Positions 35,076 through 44,290 of a DNA stretch of 64,000 nucleotides are shown piece by piece. Source of the DNA: Anaerolineae bacterium. Lineage in GTDB: Bacteria > Chloroflexota > Anaerolineae > Aggregatilineales > Phototrophicaceae. The stretch is taken from positions 1 through 64,000 of the forward strand of contig JAGWBD010000003.1 in NCBI GenBank assembly GCA_021296065.1, written 5' to 3'. The notes below the pieces were generated by a model. The model searched no databases. It was not told the origin of the DNA and saw only the letters and a program-made list of their open reading frames with translations. Positions within the stretch are counted from its first letter, which is position 1, and every line of letters begins with the position of its first letter. Position numbers and translations under genes: made by a program.

Positions 35076-35826
35076 CATTCTGGCTGTGTTTCGCCGCGAA
35101 CTGGCCCTTTATTTCCGCTCGCCTGTGGCCTACGCCATCGCCTTCGCGCTGCTGCTCTTCCTCGGCGTGCTCTTCAACGGCTTCATCGCCCAGGCCAACG
35201 CGGCGCTGTCCTTCGGCAGCGGCATCCCGGCCGACGCCGGTTTCGCGCCCAACCTGCTGACCTTTCTCATGTTCCTCATCGCGCCGCTGCTGACCATGCG
35301 TCTGCTGGCCGAGGAAAGCCGCGAAGGCACACTGGAGGTATTGATGACGCTGCCGCTGCACGAGAGCAGCTTCATCATCGGCAAGTTCCTCGCCGCCTGG
35401 GCCTATTACACGGCGCTTTTGCTGCTCTCGCTGGTCTTTTACGTGCTGCAGAGCTTCATCGGCGTGCCGGATGCGGGCGTGGCCCTCGGCGCCTATGGCG
35501 GCGCCTGGCTCTATGGCGGCGCCGTGCTGGCCATCACCATGATCTGGTCGGCCGTGACCGAGGACCAGATCGTGGCGGCCTTTCTCGGCTCGGCCACCAT
35601 CCTTGTGCTCTACCTGGCGGAGATCGCCGCCATCTGGATCGCCGGCCAGGGCAGTTCCAGCCTCGTGGCCGATTTCGTGCGCGAACTGGGGCTGCAGGCC
35701 CACTTCTCCGTCACCCTGGCGCAGGGCATCGTGCGCGCCGAGGACGTCGTCTATTTCATCTGCGTGATCATCGGCGCCCTCTTCATCACCACCCGTCTGG
35801 TTGAAACCCGTCGCTGGAGAGCCTGA
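35068..35826 (+). CDS. ABC-2 permease, GldF-like
   Basis: A 252-residue six-helix permease beginning MHSILAVFRRELALYFRSP, with the cytoplasmic EESREGTLEVLMTLPLHESSFIIGKF loop of ABC-2 exporters. It overlaps the ATPase gene by 8 bp and ends 2 bp before the GldG-like gene. Confidence 0.88.
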   Translation: MHSILAVFRRELALYFRSPVAYAIAFALLLFLGVLFNGFIAQANAALSFGSGIPADAGFAPNLLTFLMFLIAPLLTMRLLAEESREGTLEVLMTLPLHESSFIIGKFLAAWAYYTALLLLSLVFYVLQSFIGVPDAGVALGAYGGAWLYGGAVLAITMIWSAVTEDQIVAAFLGSATILVLYLAEIAAIWIAGQGSSSLVADFVRELGLQAHFSVTLAQGIVRAEDVVYFICVIIGALFITTRLVETRRWRA

Positions 35827-35828
35827 AC

Positions 35829-37508
35829 ATGCAAGACAAACTTTCCGACGATCAGCCCTTCCTGCCACCCCGCAGCCTGCTTTTGCTGGCGCTGGCCGCC
35901 GGCCTGGCAGCGCTGCTGGCCTTTGCCGTCAATGCGGATGCCGTCGTCGCCTGGGGCGCGCTGGGCATCGCAGTGCTGGCGCTGCTGGGCTGGGCCTTCA
36001 CGGCGCCACAGCAAGTGCGCGCCGTACTCACCGGGCGCACGCTGCGCTTCGGCGGCACCAGCCTGCTGGTCACCCTGGTCGTGCTGGCCGCGCTGGTCGC
36101 CATTTACACCTTCGTGCGCCAGGCCAACCTCAGCGTCACCCTGAGCGAATCCAACGAATACGCGCTTTCGAGCGAAGGGCGCGCCGCCATCGCTGCCATT
36201 GGCGCCGACCCCAGCTTGCCGCAGGTGCACGTGACCACCTTTATCAGCGCCACCTCGGCGGGCATTCGCGACCAGCTGGAACTGCTGATGGCGGAATACG
36301 TGTCCACCAGCCAGGGCAAGGTGATCAGTGAATTCGTCGATCTTGACCGTAACCCCCTGCGCGCCGAACAGATGGGCGCCAGCAACCCCAACCAGCAATT
36401 CGTCACACGTCTCAATGCGGAGGGCGAGCCGGACATCGAGGAAGGCGAACTTTTGCGCTTCTTCAGCCAGGACGGCCTGACCAACGCCATCCTGCGCAAC
36501 GCCGTCGCCGGCGACTTCCGCACCTGGTTCATCGAGGTGGAAGACGGCCCGGCCATGAACGCTTCCGGGCCGGAGGGTCTCTCCACCCTCAGCCTCGGCC
36601 TGGAACAGCAACTGGACTGGACCAACCGCGAGGTGCCGCTGCTGGATTTCACGCGACCCGCAAGCGCGCTGCGCCTGAATGACCCGGCCATCGACGGCGA
36701 GATCATGATCATCGCCGGGGGCAGCCGGCCTCTCTCCGAACCGGAACTGGCGGTGCTGACCGACTACCTCGCCGGCGGTGGCAAGCTGATCCTGCTGGCC
36801 GCGCCCGGCCTGGAGACCGGCCGCGCGCCCCTGGCCGCCGATGCGGCGCTCGGTGACTGGCTCCACCAGCATTTCAGCCTGCGCTTCCGCAACGACATGG
36901 TGCTCGATCGCAGCCAGGCCTTTCAGAATCCGCTTTATCCGGTCAGCACGGAACTGGATACCTCCCATCGCATCACGCAACCATATTCGCGCGGCTTCGC
37001 GCTGGTCTTTGAGGCGCCGCACAGCATCGAAATTGCGGACGCGCCGCCGACTTCAGTGACCGTGACGACCCTGGCTTCCTCCTCGGCCGACTCCTACAAC
37101 ATGACGGACTTCAGCGCCGTGCTGGAAGGCAACATCGAGCCGGAGGAGACCAGCCTGACGGGGCCGCTGGTGCTGGCCGCGGCGGCCGAAAACAGCGAGA
37201 CCGGCGCACGGGTGGTGCTCTTTGGCAGCACCTCGATGCTGGCCAACGGCTTCACCGGCATCAACGGCGTGGCCAACTTCGACGTGGCCGTTGACAGCAT
37301 CTTCTGGGCCACGGACTTTGAGGACTGGTTCTCCCAGGTCAACATCCAGAGCGCCGCGCGCCCGCAGGACGCACCGCTTTTCGCCGACGCACAAAGCATC
37401 GCGCTGATCAACGTCATCACCACGCTGCTGCTGCCCTTCGGCATCCTGGCGATCGGCGCCCTGGTCTGGTTCAACAACCGCGAGAGCGCGCCACAGGGAG
37501 GGCAGTGA
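35829..37508 (+). CDS. GldG-like auxiliary protein
   Basis: A 559-residue membrane protein with two N-terminal helices (about 17-38 and 42-60, then 75-95), a large extracytoplasmic domain of the GldG/ABC-type uncharacterised transport family (LSESNEYALS, STSQGKVISEFVDLDRNP, PLSEPELAVLTDYLAGGGKLILL) and one C-terminal helix (~527-548). The fold resembles an IFT52/GIFT-like Rossmann domain. It probably works with the ATPase and permease immediately upstream. Confidence 0.85.
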   Translation: MQDKLSDDQPFLPPRSLLLLALAAGLAALLAFAVNADAVVAWGALGIAVLALLGWAFTAPQQVRAVLTGRTLRFGGTSLLVTLVVLAALVAIYTFVRQANLSVTLSESNEYALSSEGRAAIAAIGADPSLPQVHVTTFISATSAGIRDQLELLMAEYVSTSQGKVISEFVDLDRNPLRAEQMGASNPNQQFVTRLNAEGEPDIEEGELLRFFSQDGLTNAILRNAVAGDFRTWFIEVEDGPAMNASGPEGLSTLSLGLEQQLDWTNREVPLLDFTRPASALRLNDPAIDGEIMIIAGGSRPLSEPELAVLTDYLAGGGKLILLAAPGLETGRAPLAADAALGDWLHQHFSLRFRNDMVLDRSQAFQNPLYPVSTELDTSHRITQPYSRGFALVFEAPHSIEIADAPPTSVTVTTLASSSADSYNMTDFSAVLEGNIEPEETSLTGPLVLAAAAENSETGARVVLFGSTSMLANGFTGINGVANFDVAVDSIFWATDFEDWFSQVNIQSAARPQDAPLFADAQSIALINVITTLLLPFGILAIGALVWFNNRESAPQGGQ

Positions 37509-37511
37509 GTC

Positions 37512-38273
37512 ATGCGTCTCAGCCGCAACACCCTGCTGCTGCTGCTGGTCAGCGTCATCGTCATCCTTGCCGTTTTGCTCCTCAGCCAGGGCGAGGACGA
37601 GGAAGAGGCCGTCGCCACGCCCGTCGTGCAGGAGGAGGGCGGCCCCCTGCTGCCGGCGCTGTCAGAGGCGGATATCGTCAGCGTGGCGCTGCGTGACAAC
37701 CAAAGCGGCAGCGCCATCCAGTTGACCCGCGCGGAGGATGTCTGGGCCCTCAGCGGCCCGGCCGACGCGGCGCAGCGCACAGTGGACCAGAGCGCGGCGC
37801 AAGAGACCGTCGCGGACCTGCTGCAACTGGCCGCCGGCAGCAGCTTCGAGATTGACGACACGAGCGCTTTCGGCCTCGACGCGCCGGCCTGGACCCTCGA
37901 AATCGACCGTGGCGAAGGACCGCTGGAGATCGTCTTCGTCGGCAATCAAAACCCGCAGGGCACGCGCTACTACGTCATGCAGCGGCAACTGGACGCGGTC
38001 GCGTCCGCGCCCGACCTGGAACAGGGCAAGCAGGTCCTGCTGGTCAACAGCCGGCCCCTGGACGCGGTCCTCGACCGGATCGACGACCCGCCCTGGGAAG
38101 CGCTGCCGACCGCGACGCCCCTGCCCACGGCCACGCTCAACCCGCTGAGCGAGGTCGAGATCGCGACGGCCACGGCTGTCGCCCAGGCCACCGCCACCGC
38201 GGAGACCGGCGCCGTGTTGGCGACGGTGACGGCACAGGCCGCCCTGACGCCGACGCCGGAAGCCGCCGGCTGA
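37512..38273 (+). CDS. DUF4340 membrane-anchored protein
   Basis: A 253-residue protein with one N-terminal helix (LLLLLVSVIVILAVLLL), an acidic linker (EDEEEAV) and a DUF4340 beta-rich domain (VSVALRDNQSGSAIQLTRAEDVWAL; FGLDAPAWTLEI). A Thr/Ala-rich low-complexity tail closes the protein (ATATAVAQATATAE). It is the usual last member of GldG-type ABC operons. Gap to the GldG gene is 3 bp. Confidence 0.85.
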   Translation: MRLSRNTLLLLLVSVIVILAVLLLSQGEDEEEAVATPVVQEEGGPLLPALSEADIVSVALRDNQSGSAIQLTRAEDVWALSGPADAAQRTVDQSAAQETVADLLQLAAGSSFEIDDTSAFGLDAPAWTLEIDRGEGPLEIVFVGNQNPQGTRYYVMQRQLDAVASAPDLEQGKQVLLVNSRPLDAVLDRIDDPPWEALPTATPLPTATLNPLSEVEIATATAVAQATATAETGAVLATVTAQAALTPTPEAAG

Positions 38274-38284
38274 ACAACGGCGCG

Positions 38285-38797
38285 TCAGTCGGGCGACCGC
38301 CAGAAGGCCCCCAACAGGGGGCCGGGGAACTCCGGCAGGGGATGCTGTGACTCGCCGGCCAGCAACTGGCGGGCCGCCATGACCTCGCCCAGGTGATACC
38401 AGTAATGGTAAATCACATGCAGCAGGCTGGAGCCAGTGTTCTCCACCTGTCTCTCATCGCCGGGCAGGTATTCCTCCATCTGCGCTGACGTCAGGCTGTC
38501 CAGCCATGGGTCGGCGGCCTGGGTGATTTGCTGCCAGGCATCCCACATTTCGTCCAGCGGCGGCGCGCTGGCCGGCTGGCCGTAGGCGCAACTGAACACT
38601 TGCGGCGCCGGCCCCTCCTGCTGTTGCCCCTCCACGAACCACAGGTATTGCTCGTGGCTGGCCAGATGGCCGACCATCCAGGAGATCGGGTTGATGCGCC
38701 CGTGGCGCTGCAGGGCCTGCTCCGCAGTGACGTCCGTCAGCCCACGCTGCCAGTGCCGGCGCGTGAAACGCAACTGTTCAACCAGTACATGTGCCAT
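38285..38797 (-). CDS. DinB-like protein, copy A
   Basis: A 170-residue four-helix-bundle protein of the DinB/YfiT-like superfamily. Candidate metal ligands are the His residues in MVGHLASHEQY and HVIYHYWYHLGE. The family includes thiol-transferases with bacillithiol or mycothiol, and many of unknown function. Start is the ATG at 38797 after GGAGGAAG. It is a tandem paralogue of copy B; both begin MAH-LVEQLRFTR. Confidence 0.83.
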   Translation of the reverse strand: MAHVLVEQLRFTRRHWQRGLTDVTAEQALQRHGRINPISWMVGHLASHEQYLWFVEGQQQEGPAPQVFSCAYGQPASAPPLDEMWDAWQQITQAADPWLDSLTSAQMEEYLPGDERQVENTGSSLLHVIYHYWYHLGEVMAARQLLAGESQHPLPEFPGPLLGAFWRSPD

Positions 38798-38932
38798 GTC
38801 TTCCTCCCTGCTTCCTCGCGGCTGTCTTCGCTCTCGCTCGGGTCCAGTGTAAATCATTCACCCCGCCGGAGTCACCGGGCGGCTGGATGGGCGCAGCGCT
38901 CTGTGTTGTTGTGCCAGGGAAAGGACAGGGCG

Positions 38933-39439
38933 TCAGCCCGGCCGCCAGGGAGTCGCGGCCATCGAACCGACGAACTCTGGCAGGGGATGCTGCGACCGGC
39001 CGGCCAGCAACTGACGCAGGGCCAGGGCCTCGCCCAGGTGGAACCAGTAGTGATAGTTGATGCGCAGCAGGCGGGTGCCAATGTTTTCCTGCCGGCTGGC
39101 GTCAGCGACCAGGTAGTCGCCCATCGATTCCGCAGTGAGTTCGTCCAGCCAGGGGTCGGTCATGGCCGTGATGCAATGCCAGGCCTCCCAAACCTCGTCC
39201 GGCGGGGGCGCGCTGGCGGGCTTGCCGAAGCCATAGGCCCCCAGTTCCGGCAGCGGGGTTGTCCCCTGCGCCAGGCGAAACCAGTAAAACTGTTCGTGCC
39301 AGGCCAGGTGGCCGATCATCCAGCTGATGGCGTTGATGCGCCCGTGGCGCCGGCGCGCACCCTCCGCGTCGACGTCCTGCAGGCCGCGTAACCACTCGCT
39401 GCGCGTGAAGCGCAGCTGCTCGACGAGCATGTGTGCCAT
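38933..39439 (-). CDS. DinB-like protein, copy B
   Basis: A 168-residue paralogue of copy A with IGHLAWHEQFYW and NYHYWFHLGEAL metal-site regions and the same C-terminal LPEF motif. The two genes probably arose by tandem duplication. Between them (38798-38932) is a 135-bp gap with no clear hairpin. It lies 21 bp downstream of the histidine kinase gene on the same strand and may be co-transcribed with it. Confidence 0.83.
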   Translation of the reverse strand: MAHMLVEQLRFTRSEWLRGLQDVDAEGARRRHGRINAISWMIGHLAWHEQFYWFRLAQGTTPLPELGAYGFGKPASAPPPDEVWEAWHCITAMTDPWLDELTAESMGDYLVADASRQENIGTRLLRINYHYWFHLGEALALRQLLAGRSQHPLPEFVGSMAATPWRPG

Positions 39440-39460
39440 GCCAACCCCCTGTCACCGCTG

Positions 39461-40969
39461 CTACGAAGCGTCACCCGACTGTTGCGCCGCGATCTCCCCG
39501 TTGCGGCGTACCCGCAACCAGGCAGGGCGCCGGCGCCCGCCATGGGCCGTTTCGCCTTGCGGCGGCAGTGCCGGCGTTTCCTGCACCAGCGGCAGGCGCA
39601 CACGGAACGTGGTGCCCTTGCCGGGCGTACTGTCAAGATCAATACGTCCCTGATGCGCGTCCACGATCCACTTCACGATCGAGAGACCGAGGCCCGCATC
39701 CTGGCCGTGTTGTTGCGCGCGCCGCCGCGAGGGGTCTGCCTGCCAGAAACGGTCGTAGATGCGTTGCCGGTCCTCAGGCACGATGCCGATGCCGCTGTCG
39801 GCAACCTCCAGCACGGCGTCGTGGGCGTCGCGGTACAGGCCCAGTGTAATACGGCCGCCGTCGGGCGTAAACTTGATCGCGTTGTCCACCAGGTTTAGCA
39901 GCAACTGCTTGATGCGGTCGGCGTTGCCCCTGGCGCGCAGGGGTTCCAGGCGGCGCATCTCAATGTCCAGATTGCGCTCTCCAACGAGTAGTTTCGCCTC
40001 CCGCCCCGCCTCCAGCAAGAGCGTGTCGAGGTCCAGCGTTTTCAGCTCCAGCACCAGACCGCCATAGTCCGCGCGCGCCAGCAGCAGCAGATCGTCGACC
40101 ATCCGCGCCATGCGCCCGGCCTCGCCCTCAATGGCCTCCAGCGAGGGTTCGTCCATACCATAGCGTCGGATGAGATCCAGATTGCCGTGGATGGCGGTCA
40201 GCGGCGTACGCAGTTCGTGGGACACATCGGCGACGAAGCGTTGTTGCACGCTGAAGAGGCCCTGCAGGCGCGCCATCATGTCATTGAAGACCGAGACGAG
40301 ACGGCCCAGGTCGTCACTTGGCCCCTGCCATTCCAGACGGGTATTCAGGTCGTCCGTTCGCGCGATGGAGGCCGCCGCCGCCGCGATGCGACGGATGGGA
40401 CGCAGGGCGCGCTGCGAGAACCACAGGCCGGCGGCGATCGAGGCCAGTACGACCAGGCTGCCGCCCAGGCCCATGACGAGTAGCAGATTCTGTCGCGTTT
40501 CATGCATGGCGCGCAGAGACATGACCAGTTGCACGTTGGCCAGCAACTCGCCACCGGCGCTCATCGGGCTGGTCAGTACGCGCATGGCATGCTCGTTCAG
40601 CGTGACGTTGGCGTAGACCGGCTCCGTCGCGCCCAGTGCGCTCTCGTTAAGCGGCAACTCCCTGGCGGCAATGTTGTTGGAGGAGGCTTCCAGTTGTGGT
40701 GGATCGCGATCGACGGACCAGACCTGCACGCCGACGCCCGGAAAGCTGAGGACATCAAGGCGGGGCAGCACGATGACGCGCTGGGTGCTCACCAGGGAGG
40801 ACAGGCCGCGGCTGTTGTTGATGACCAGGGTGGCGGTCTCTTCCAGCCGGCGATCGACGGACTGCATCAGGGCGCTGTCCAGCACTGCGTAAACGAGCAC
40901 GCCAAAGACCAGGATGAAAATGGCCAGCAGGCCGGAAAAGTAAAGGATGAGCCGCTTGCGAAAGGTCAT
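39461..40969 (-). CDS. Sensor histidine kinase with HAMP domain
   Basis: A 502-residue membrane kinase. Helices at about 8-30 and 162-185 flank an extracytoplasmic sensor domain of ~130 residues; a HAMP segment follows (~186-238). The H-box is VSHELRTPL with His251, the N-box LLNLVDNAIKF, and the G-boxes DSGIGI and GLGLSIVK. It pairs with the response regulator 10 bp upstream. The stimulus is unknown. Confidence 0.93.
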   Translation of the reverse strand: MTFRKRLILYFSGLLAIFILVFGVLVYAVLDSALMQSVDRRLEETATLVINNSRGLSSLVSTQRVIVLPRLDVLSFPGVGVQVWSVDRDPPQLEASSNNIAARELPLNESALGATEPVYANVTLNEHAMRVLTSPMSAGGELLANVQLVMSLRAMHETRQNLLLVMGLGGSLVVLASIAAGLWFSQRALRPIRRIAAAAASIARTDDLNTRLEWQGPSDDLGRLVSVFNDMMARLQGLFSVQQRFVADVSHELRTPLTAIHGNLDLIRRYGMDEPSLEAIEGEAGRMARMVDDLLLLARADYGGLVLELKTLDLDTLLLEAGREAKLLVGERNLDIEMRRLEPLRARGNADRIKQLLLNLVDNAIKFTPDGGRITLGLYRDAHDAVLEVADSGIGIVPEDRQRIYDRFWQADPSRRRAQQHGQDAGLGLSIVKWIVDAHQGRIDLDSTPGKGTTFRVRLPLVQETPALPPQGETAHGGRRRPAWLRVRRNGEIAAQQSGDAS

Positions 40970-40979
40970 GTCGGCGCGG

Positions 40980-41660
40980 CTATTCCTCCCTTAGCACGTA
41001 GCCCACGCCACGCACGGTATGGATCAGGCGCGGCTCGTTGCCGGCCTCGCTCTTTTGCCGCAGGTAGCGCACATAGACCTCAATGATATTACTGGCGCCA
41101 CCGAAATCATAATCCCAGACGCGATCGAAGATGACGTCACGCGTCAGCACCTGGCGCGGATTGCGCATGAAAAGTTCCAGCAGTTCGTATTCCTTGGCCG
41201 TCAGGTCAATCATGCGCTCGGCGCGTTGCGCCCGGCGCGTACCGGTATCCAGCGAGAGATCGGCGAAGCGCAGCACGTCGGGGCGGCTGGCGGGCGCATT
41301 GCGCCGCAATAGCGCACGGATGCGGGCCAGCAACTCCTGGAAGGAGAAGGGCTTGACGAGGTAGTCGTCCGCGCCGGCGTCAAGGCCCTGTACGCGGTCG
41401 CTCACGTCGTCGCGCGCGGTCAACATCAGCACCGGCACGCTGCTGGCCCTGCGCAGGCGCTTGCACACTTCCAGTCCATCCAGGCCTGGTAACATCCAGT
41501 CAAGGACGACCAGGTCCGGCGGCTCGTCGCGCGCGGCCGCAAGGCCACTGTGGCCGTCGTGACGTATGACGGGACGGTAATTTTCGAAGATCAGGCCGCG
41601 TTCGATGAAACGGGCGATGGCCACTTCGTCTTCGATTACCAGTATGCGTTCGCCGGTCAT
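40980..41660 (-). CDS. OmpR-family response regulator, partner of the 39461 kinase
   Basis: A 226-residue regulator with receiver domain (acidic VIEDE, phospho-acceptor Asp54 in VVLDWMLPG, Lys in DDYLVKPFS) and a winged-helix domain ([25 protein letters not shown]). First gene of a regulator-kinase operon, with 10 bp between them. It resembles MprA/TcrA-type regulators in length and ending. Confidence 0.93.
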   Translation of the reverse strand: MTGERILVIEDEVAIARFIERGLIFENYRPVIRHDGHSGLAAARDEPPDLVVLDWMLPGLDGLEVCKRLRRASSVPVLMLTARDDVSDRVQGLDAGADDYLVKPFSFQELLARIRALLRRNAPASRPDVLRFADLSLDTGTRRAQRAERMIDLTAKEYELLELFMRNPRQVLTRDVIFDRVWDYDFGGASNIIEVYVRYLRQKSEAGNEPRLIHTVRGVGYVLREE

Positions 41661-41767
41661 GTCCAGCTCCTGCTTGTGAATTGCTGTTCACCCTTTGTAA
41701 CGCCACTTTAAGGATAACGGATTAATGGCTGCTGAACTGGTTCTGTGACGGAGGCGGATCGGGCGCG

Positions 41768-41773
41768 TATACT
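41768..41773 (+). promoter_or_regulatory. Promoter -10 for DUF1232 gene
   Basis: TATACT at 41768-41773, with GTGACG 17 bp upstream (41745-41750) as a plausible -35; 24 bp to the ATG at 41797. Confidence 0.45.
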
Positions 41774-41796
41774 GGGCAGGATATGGTGAGCGAAGT

Positions 41797-42291
41797 ATGA
41801 ACACCAATGTACGCTGGCGACTGATGCAACTGTTACTGCGGACGGGTGACGCGCAGTTGCGCCAGGCCCTGTGGCGTCTGCTGCGGGAGGGGCGCTGGCA
41901 GCAGCGCGTCGGCGACCTGGCGACGGAACTGGCCCGTTCCCTGCCGCAACTGCAGGACGGCGGGCAAATCCGTGAGCTCAAATTGCTGCGCCGTCTGCTG
42001 CTGGACGAACGCGTACCCCTGTGGCAGAAGGCCATCCCGGTCGCGGCGGCGCTGTACCTCGTCTCACCGCTGGACCTGATTCCGGACTTTTTGCCCTTGC
42101 TGGGCCAACTGGATGACCTGGCAGTGCTTTGGGGTAGTATGCGCCTTTTCCGCTCGCTGGTACCGCCCGCCCTGATTGAGGAGCATCTGGCCTACATTGA
42201 TGGCGAACGCGTTGACGCGCCCGGCTGGCGTACCGGATCCGTCCCCGGCTCCGGCACAGGCACAGGCACCGGGAGCCTGGATGCGCGTTGA
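41797..42291 (+). CDS. DUF1232 (YkvA-like) membrane protein
   Basis: A 164-residue protein with the DUF1232 core VPLWQKAIPVAAALYLVSPLDLIPDF...GQLDDLAVLW, one hairpin of hydrophobic helices, and a Gly/Thr repeat near the C-terminus (PGSGTGTGTGS). Function of the family is unknown. The end overlaps the downstream glycosyltransferase start by 11 bp. Confidence 0.85.
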   Translation: MNTNVRWRLMQLLLRTGDAQLRQALWRLLREGRWQQRVGDLATELARSLPQLQDGGQIRELKLLRRLLLDERVPLWQKAIPVAAALYLVSPLDLIPDFLPLLGQLDDLAVLWGSMRLFRSLVPPALIEEHLAYIDGERVDAPGWRTGSVPGSGTGTGTGSLDAR

Positions 42292-44284
42292 GGCCATGCG
42301 GCGCGCGGCAAGTAACGCGCGCGCACTGTCGCTGCAGCCGGAACGGCACTTTTGGCTCATCGTCGGCCTGATCATCTTCGGCGGGCTGGTGTTGCGGGTG
42401 CTGGTGCATGACTTCGGCCTGCCCTGGTTCGAGGAAGTCGACGAACTGCGTATCTGGTTCACCGGACGCATCGCGCGTGACATGCCCGTGGTCATGGGGC
42501 CAAAGTACGATCCGGGCTCCTACCCGCCGCTGAACATCTGGTTGCATCGACTGGCGCAACCTTTCGCCGAGGCGCAGGGACGCCCACTGGCGGTGGACGC
42601 GGTGCTCGATTTGCGGCGTTTCATGCTGCTGTTCAATACGCTCGGCGCGATCTGGTTCGCGATGCTGGGCCGGCGCTGCGGTGGCGCCCTGGCCGGCATC
42701 ATCGCCGCGGCCCTGTGGGCCTTCGACGCCGACGTGCTTGAGGTGATGATCTACGCCATTGGCGAGTCGCTGGTCATCCCCCTGCTGATGCTCAGCGTTT
42801 TGCTGGCCGCAAAGTCACTGGATTCTCCCCGGCGCTGGTGGCTGGCATTGGCCAGCATGGCCCTGGGCCTGCTGTGCTTCCTGGCCGAGTACCGCCTGCT
42901 GGTCGCCATTGTGCCGGGCTTCGCTGCGCTGGTCTGGCAGGCATGGCGCCACTATCGACCGGGTTGGCGCCTCGTCCTGCTGTTGAGCGGCGCCAGCCTT
43001 GTGCTCGGCATCACTGCCGGCATCCTGATTCTGGAGCGCCTGCCGGCACGTTTCCAGACCCATGCGCAGGAGGCGCTCAGCACTTACCTGTGGGACATGG
43101 ACGCCTTTTTTCTGTTCCTGGAACGGAGCTTGCAGCTGGCCCATCCCCTTACCCTGCCGCTGGTCCTGTTGCTTGTCCTGCTGGCGCTGCGCGACCGTGC
43201 CGCGCGAGCCGCCGCTCCCCTGTCCATCCCTGCACTGCTGATGGTGACCGTCATCATGTTCCTGACGACCTGGGCGACCAGTTCCATCCGCCCTTACGGA
43301 CCGGATTCACTTGAACGCATCTGGCCGCGCCATCTGCTGCCGGCAACCCTGATGCTTTACCTCCTGCTGGCCACGACGGTTGCGCAACTCCTGTCCAACT
43401 TGCGGCAGACGCGCATTCGCCGCATCGCGCAGGCCCTGCTGCCGGCTTACGCGCTGTTGTTGCTGCTGCCGCCTGCCCTGCGCCTGGTGCAGGACTACCG
43501 CGTTCTGCCCTGGCCTGTCATCGTGCGCAACTGGGTCGACGACAACCTTGAGTCCTCCAACATCCTCGTCTACCAACCCACCGAACGCTTCTTCAACCCT
43601 GTCCGCAGCAGAATGCCGCATCGGGTCTGGTTCAACTGGTGGAAGGTCGACGACATCCGCGAAAAGCCGCTGCAGGCGTGGATCGACGACTACCACCTCA
43701 CCTGGGCCCTGATCCCCGCCACCATCCACGACAATCAGTTAAGCAATGACGCGGAAGGACAGGCCTTGCTGGCCCAGATGCTGCTGATAAGGGAATTTAC
43801 AGCCCCGCCCCAACGCCGCGACAACGAAAGCGTCCTTTACCGCCTGTGGCGCATGCAGCACGAGACCGACGTCCGCTTCGGTGAGCACATCCGCCTCAGC
43901 GGCTACGACCTGCACACCCCTGACCCACGGCCCGGTGACGAGTTCAGCGTCACGCTTTACTGGAATGCGTCCTCCGCGCCAGCCGAAAACTACTCCTTCT
44001 TCCTGCACCTCGGCGCCCTCGACGACCCCCGTCCGCTCGCCCAGGTCGACGGCAACCCCGCCGTCCCCGCCCGCCTGACCCGGACCTGGGAACGCCCCGA
44101 AGAGACCCTCATCAGCCCGCGCTTCTTTTTCACCCTGCCCGAGGACCTGCCGCCTGGCGACTACCGCGTCACGCTCGGCCTCTACAACTTCCGGACCGGT
44201 GAACGCCTGCCGGTGCGCGATGAAACGGATGCGCCCCCGGGCGACGCCTGGGAACTGCTGCGGCTGAGCATCCCGGGCTCGTAA
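42281..44284 (+). CDS. Polytopic glycosyltransferase, GT39/PMT_2-like, with C-terminal beta domain
   Basis: A 667-residue multi-helix membrane enzyme expected to use a polyprenyl-phosphate sugar on the outer face. After the first helix the acidic DFGLPWFEEVDELR segment holds the conserved Glu/Asp of GT-C enzymes. About 10-11 helices are followed, from ~490, by a soluble part and a beta-sandwich (IRLSGYDLHTPDPRPGDEFSVTLYW). The ATG at 42281 is chosen for its GGGAG site; it overlaps the DUF1232 gene. Confidence 0.82.
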   Translation: MRVEAMRRAASNARALSLQPERHFWLIVGLIIFGGLVLRVLVHDFGLPWFEEVDELRIWFTGRIARDMPVVMGPKYDPGSYPPLNIWLHRLAQPFAEAQGRPLAVDAVLDLRRFMLLFNTLGAIWFAMLGRRCGGALAGIIAAALWAFDADVLEVMIYAIGESLVIPLLMLSVLLAAKSLDSPRRWWLALASMALGLLCFLAEYRLLVAIVPGFAALVWQAWRHYRPGWRLVLLLSGASLVLGITAGILILERLPARFQTHAQEALSTYLWDMDAFFLFLERSLQLAHPLTLPLVLLLVLLALRDRAARAAAPLSIPALLMVTVIMFLTTWATSSIRPYGPDSLERIWPRHLLPATLMLYLLLATTVAQLLSNLRQTRIRRIAQALLPAYALLLLLPPALRLVQDYRVLPWPVIVRNWVDDNLESSNILVYQPTERFFNPVRSRMPHRVWFNWWKVDDIREKPLQAWIDDYHLTWALIPATIHDNQLSNDAEGQALLAQMLLIREFTAPPQRRDNESVLYRLWRMQHETDVRFGEHIRLSGYDLHTPDPRPGDEFSVTLYWNASSAPAENYSFFLHLGALDDPRPLAQVDGNPAVPARLTRTWERPEETLISPRFFFTLPEDLPPGDYRVTLGLYNFRTGERLPVRDETDAPPGDAWELLRLSIPGS

Positions 44285-44290
44285 TTCGAC

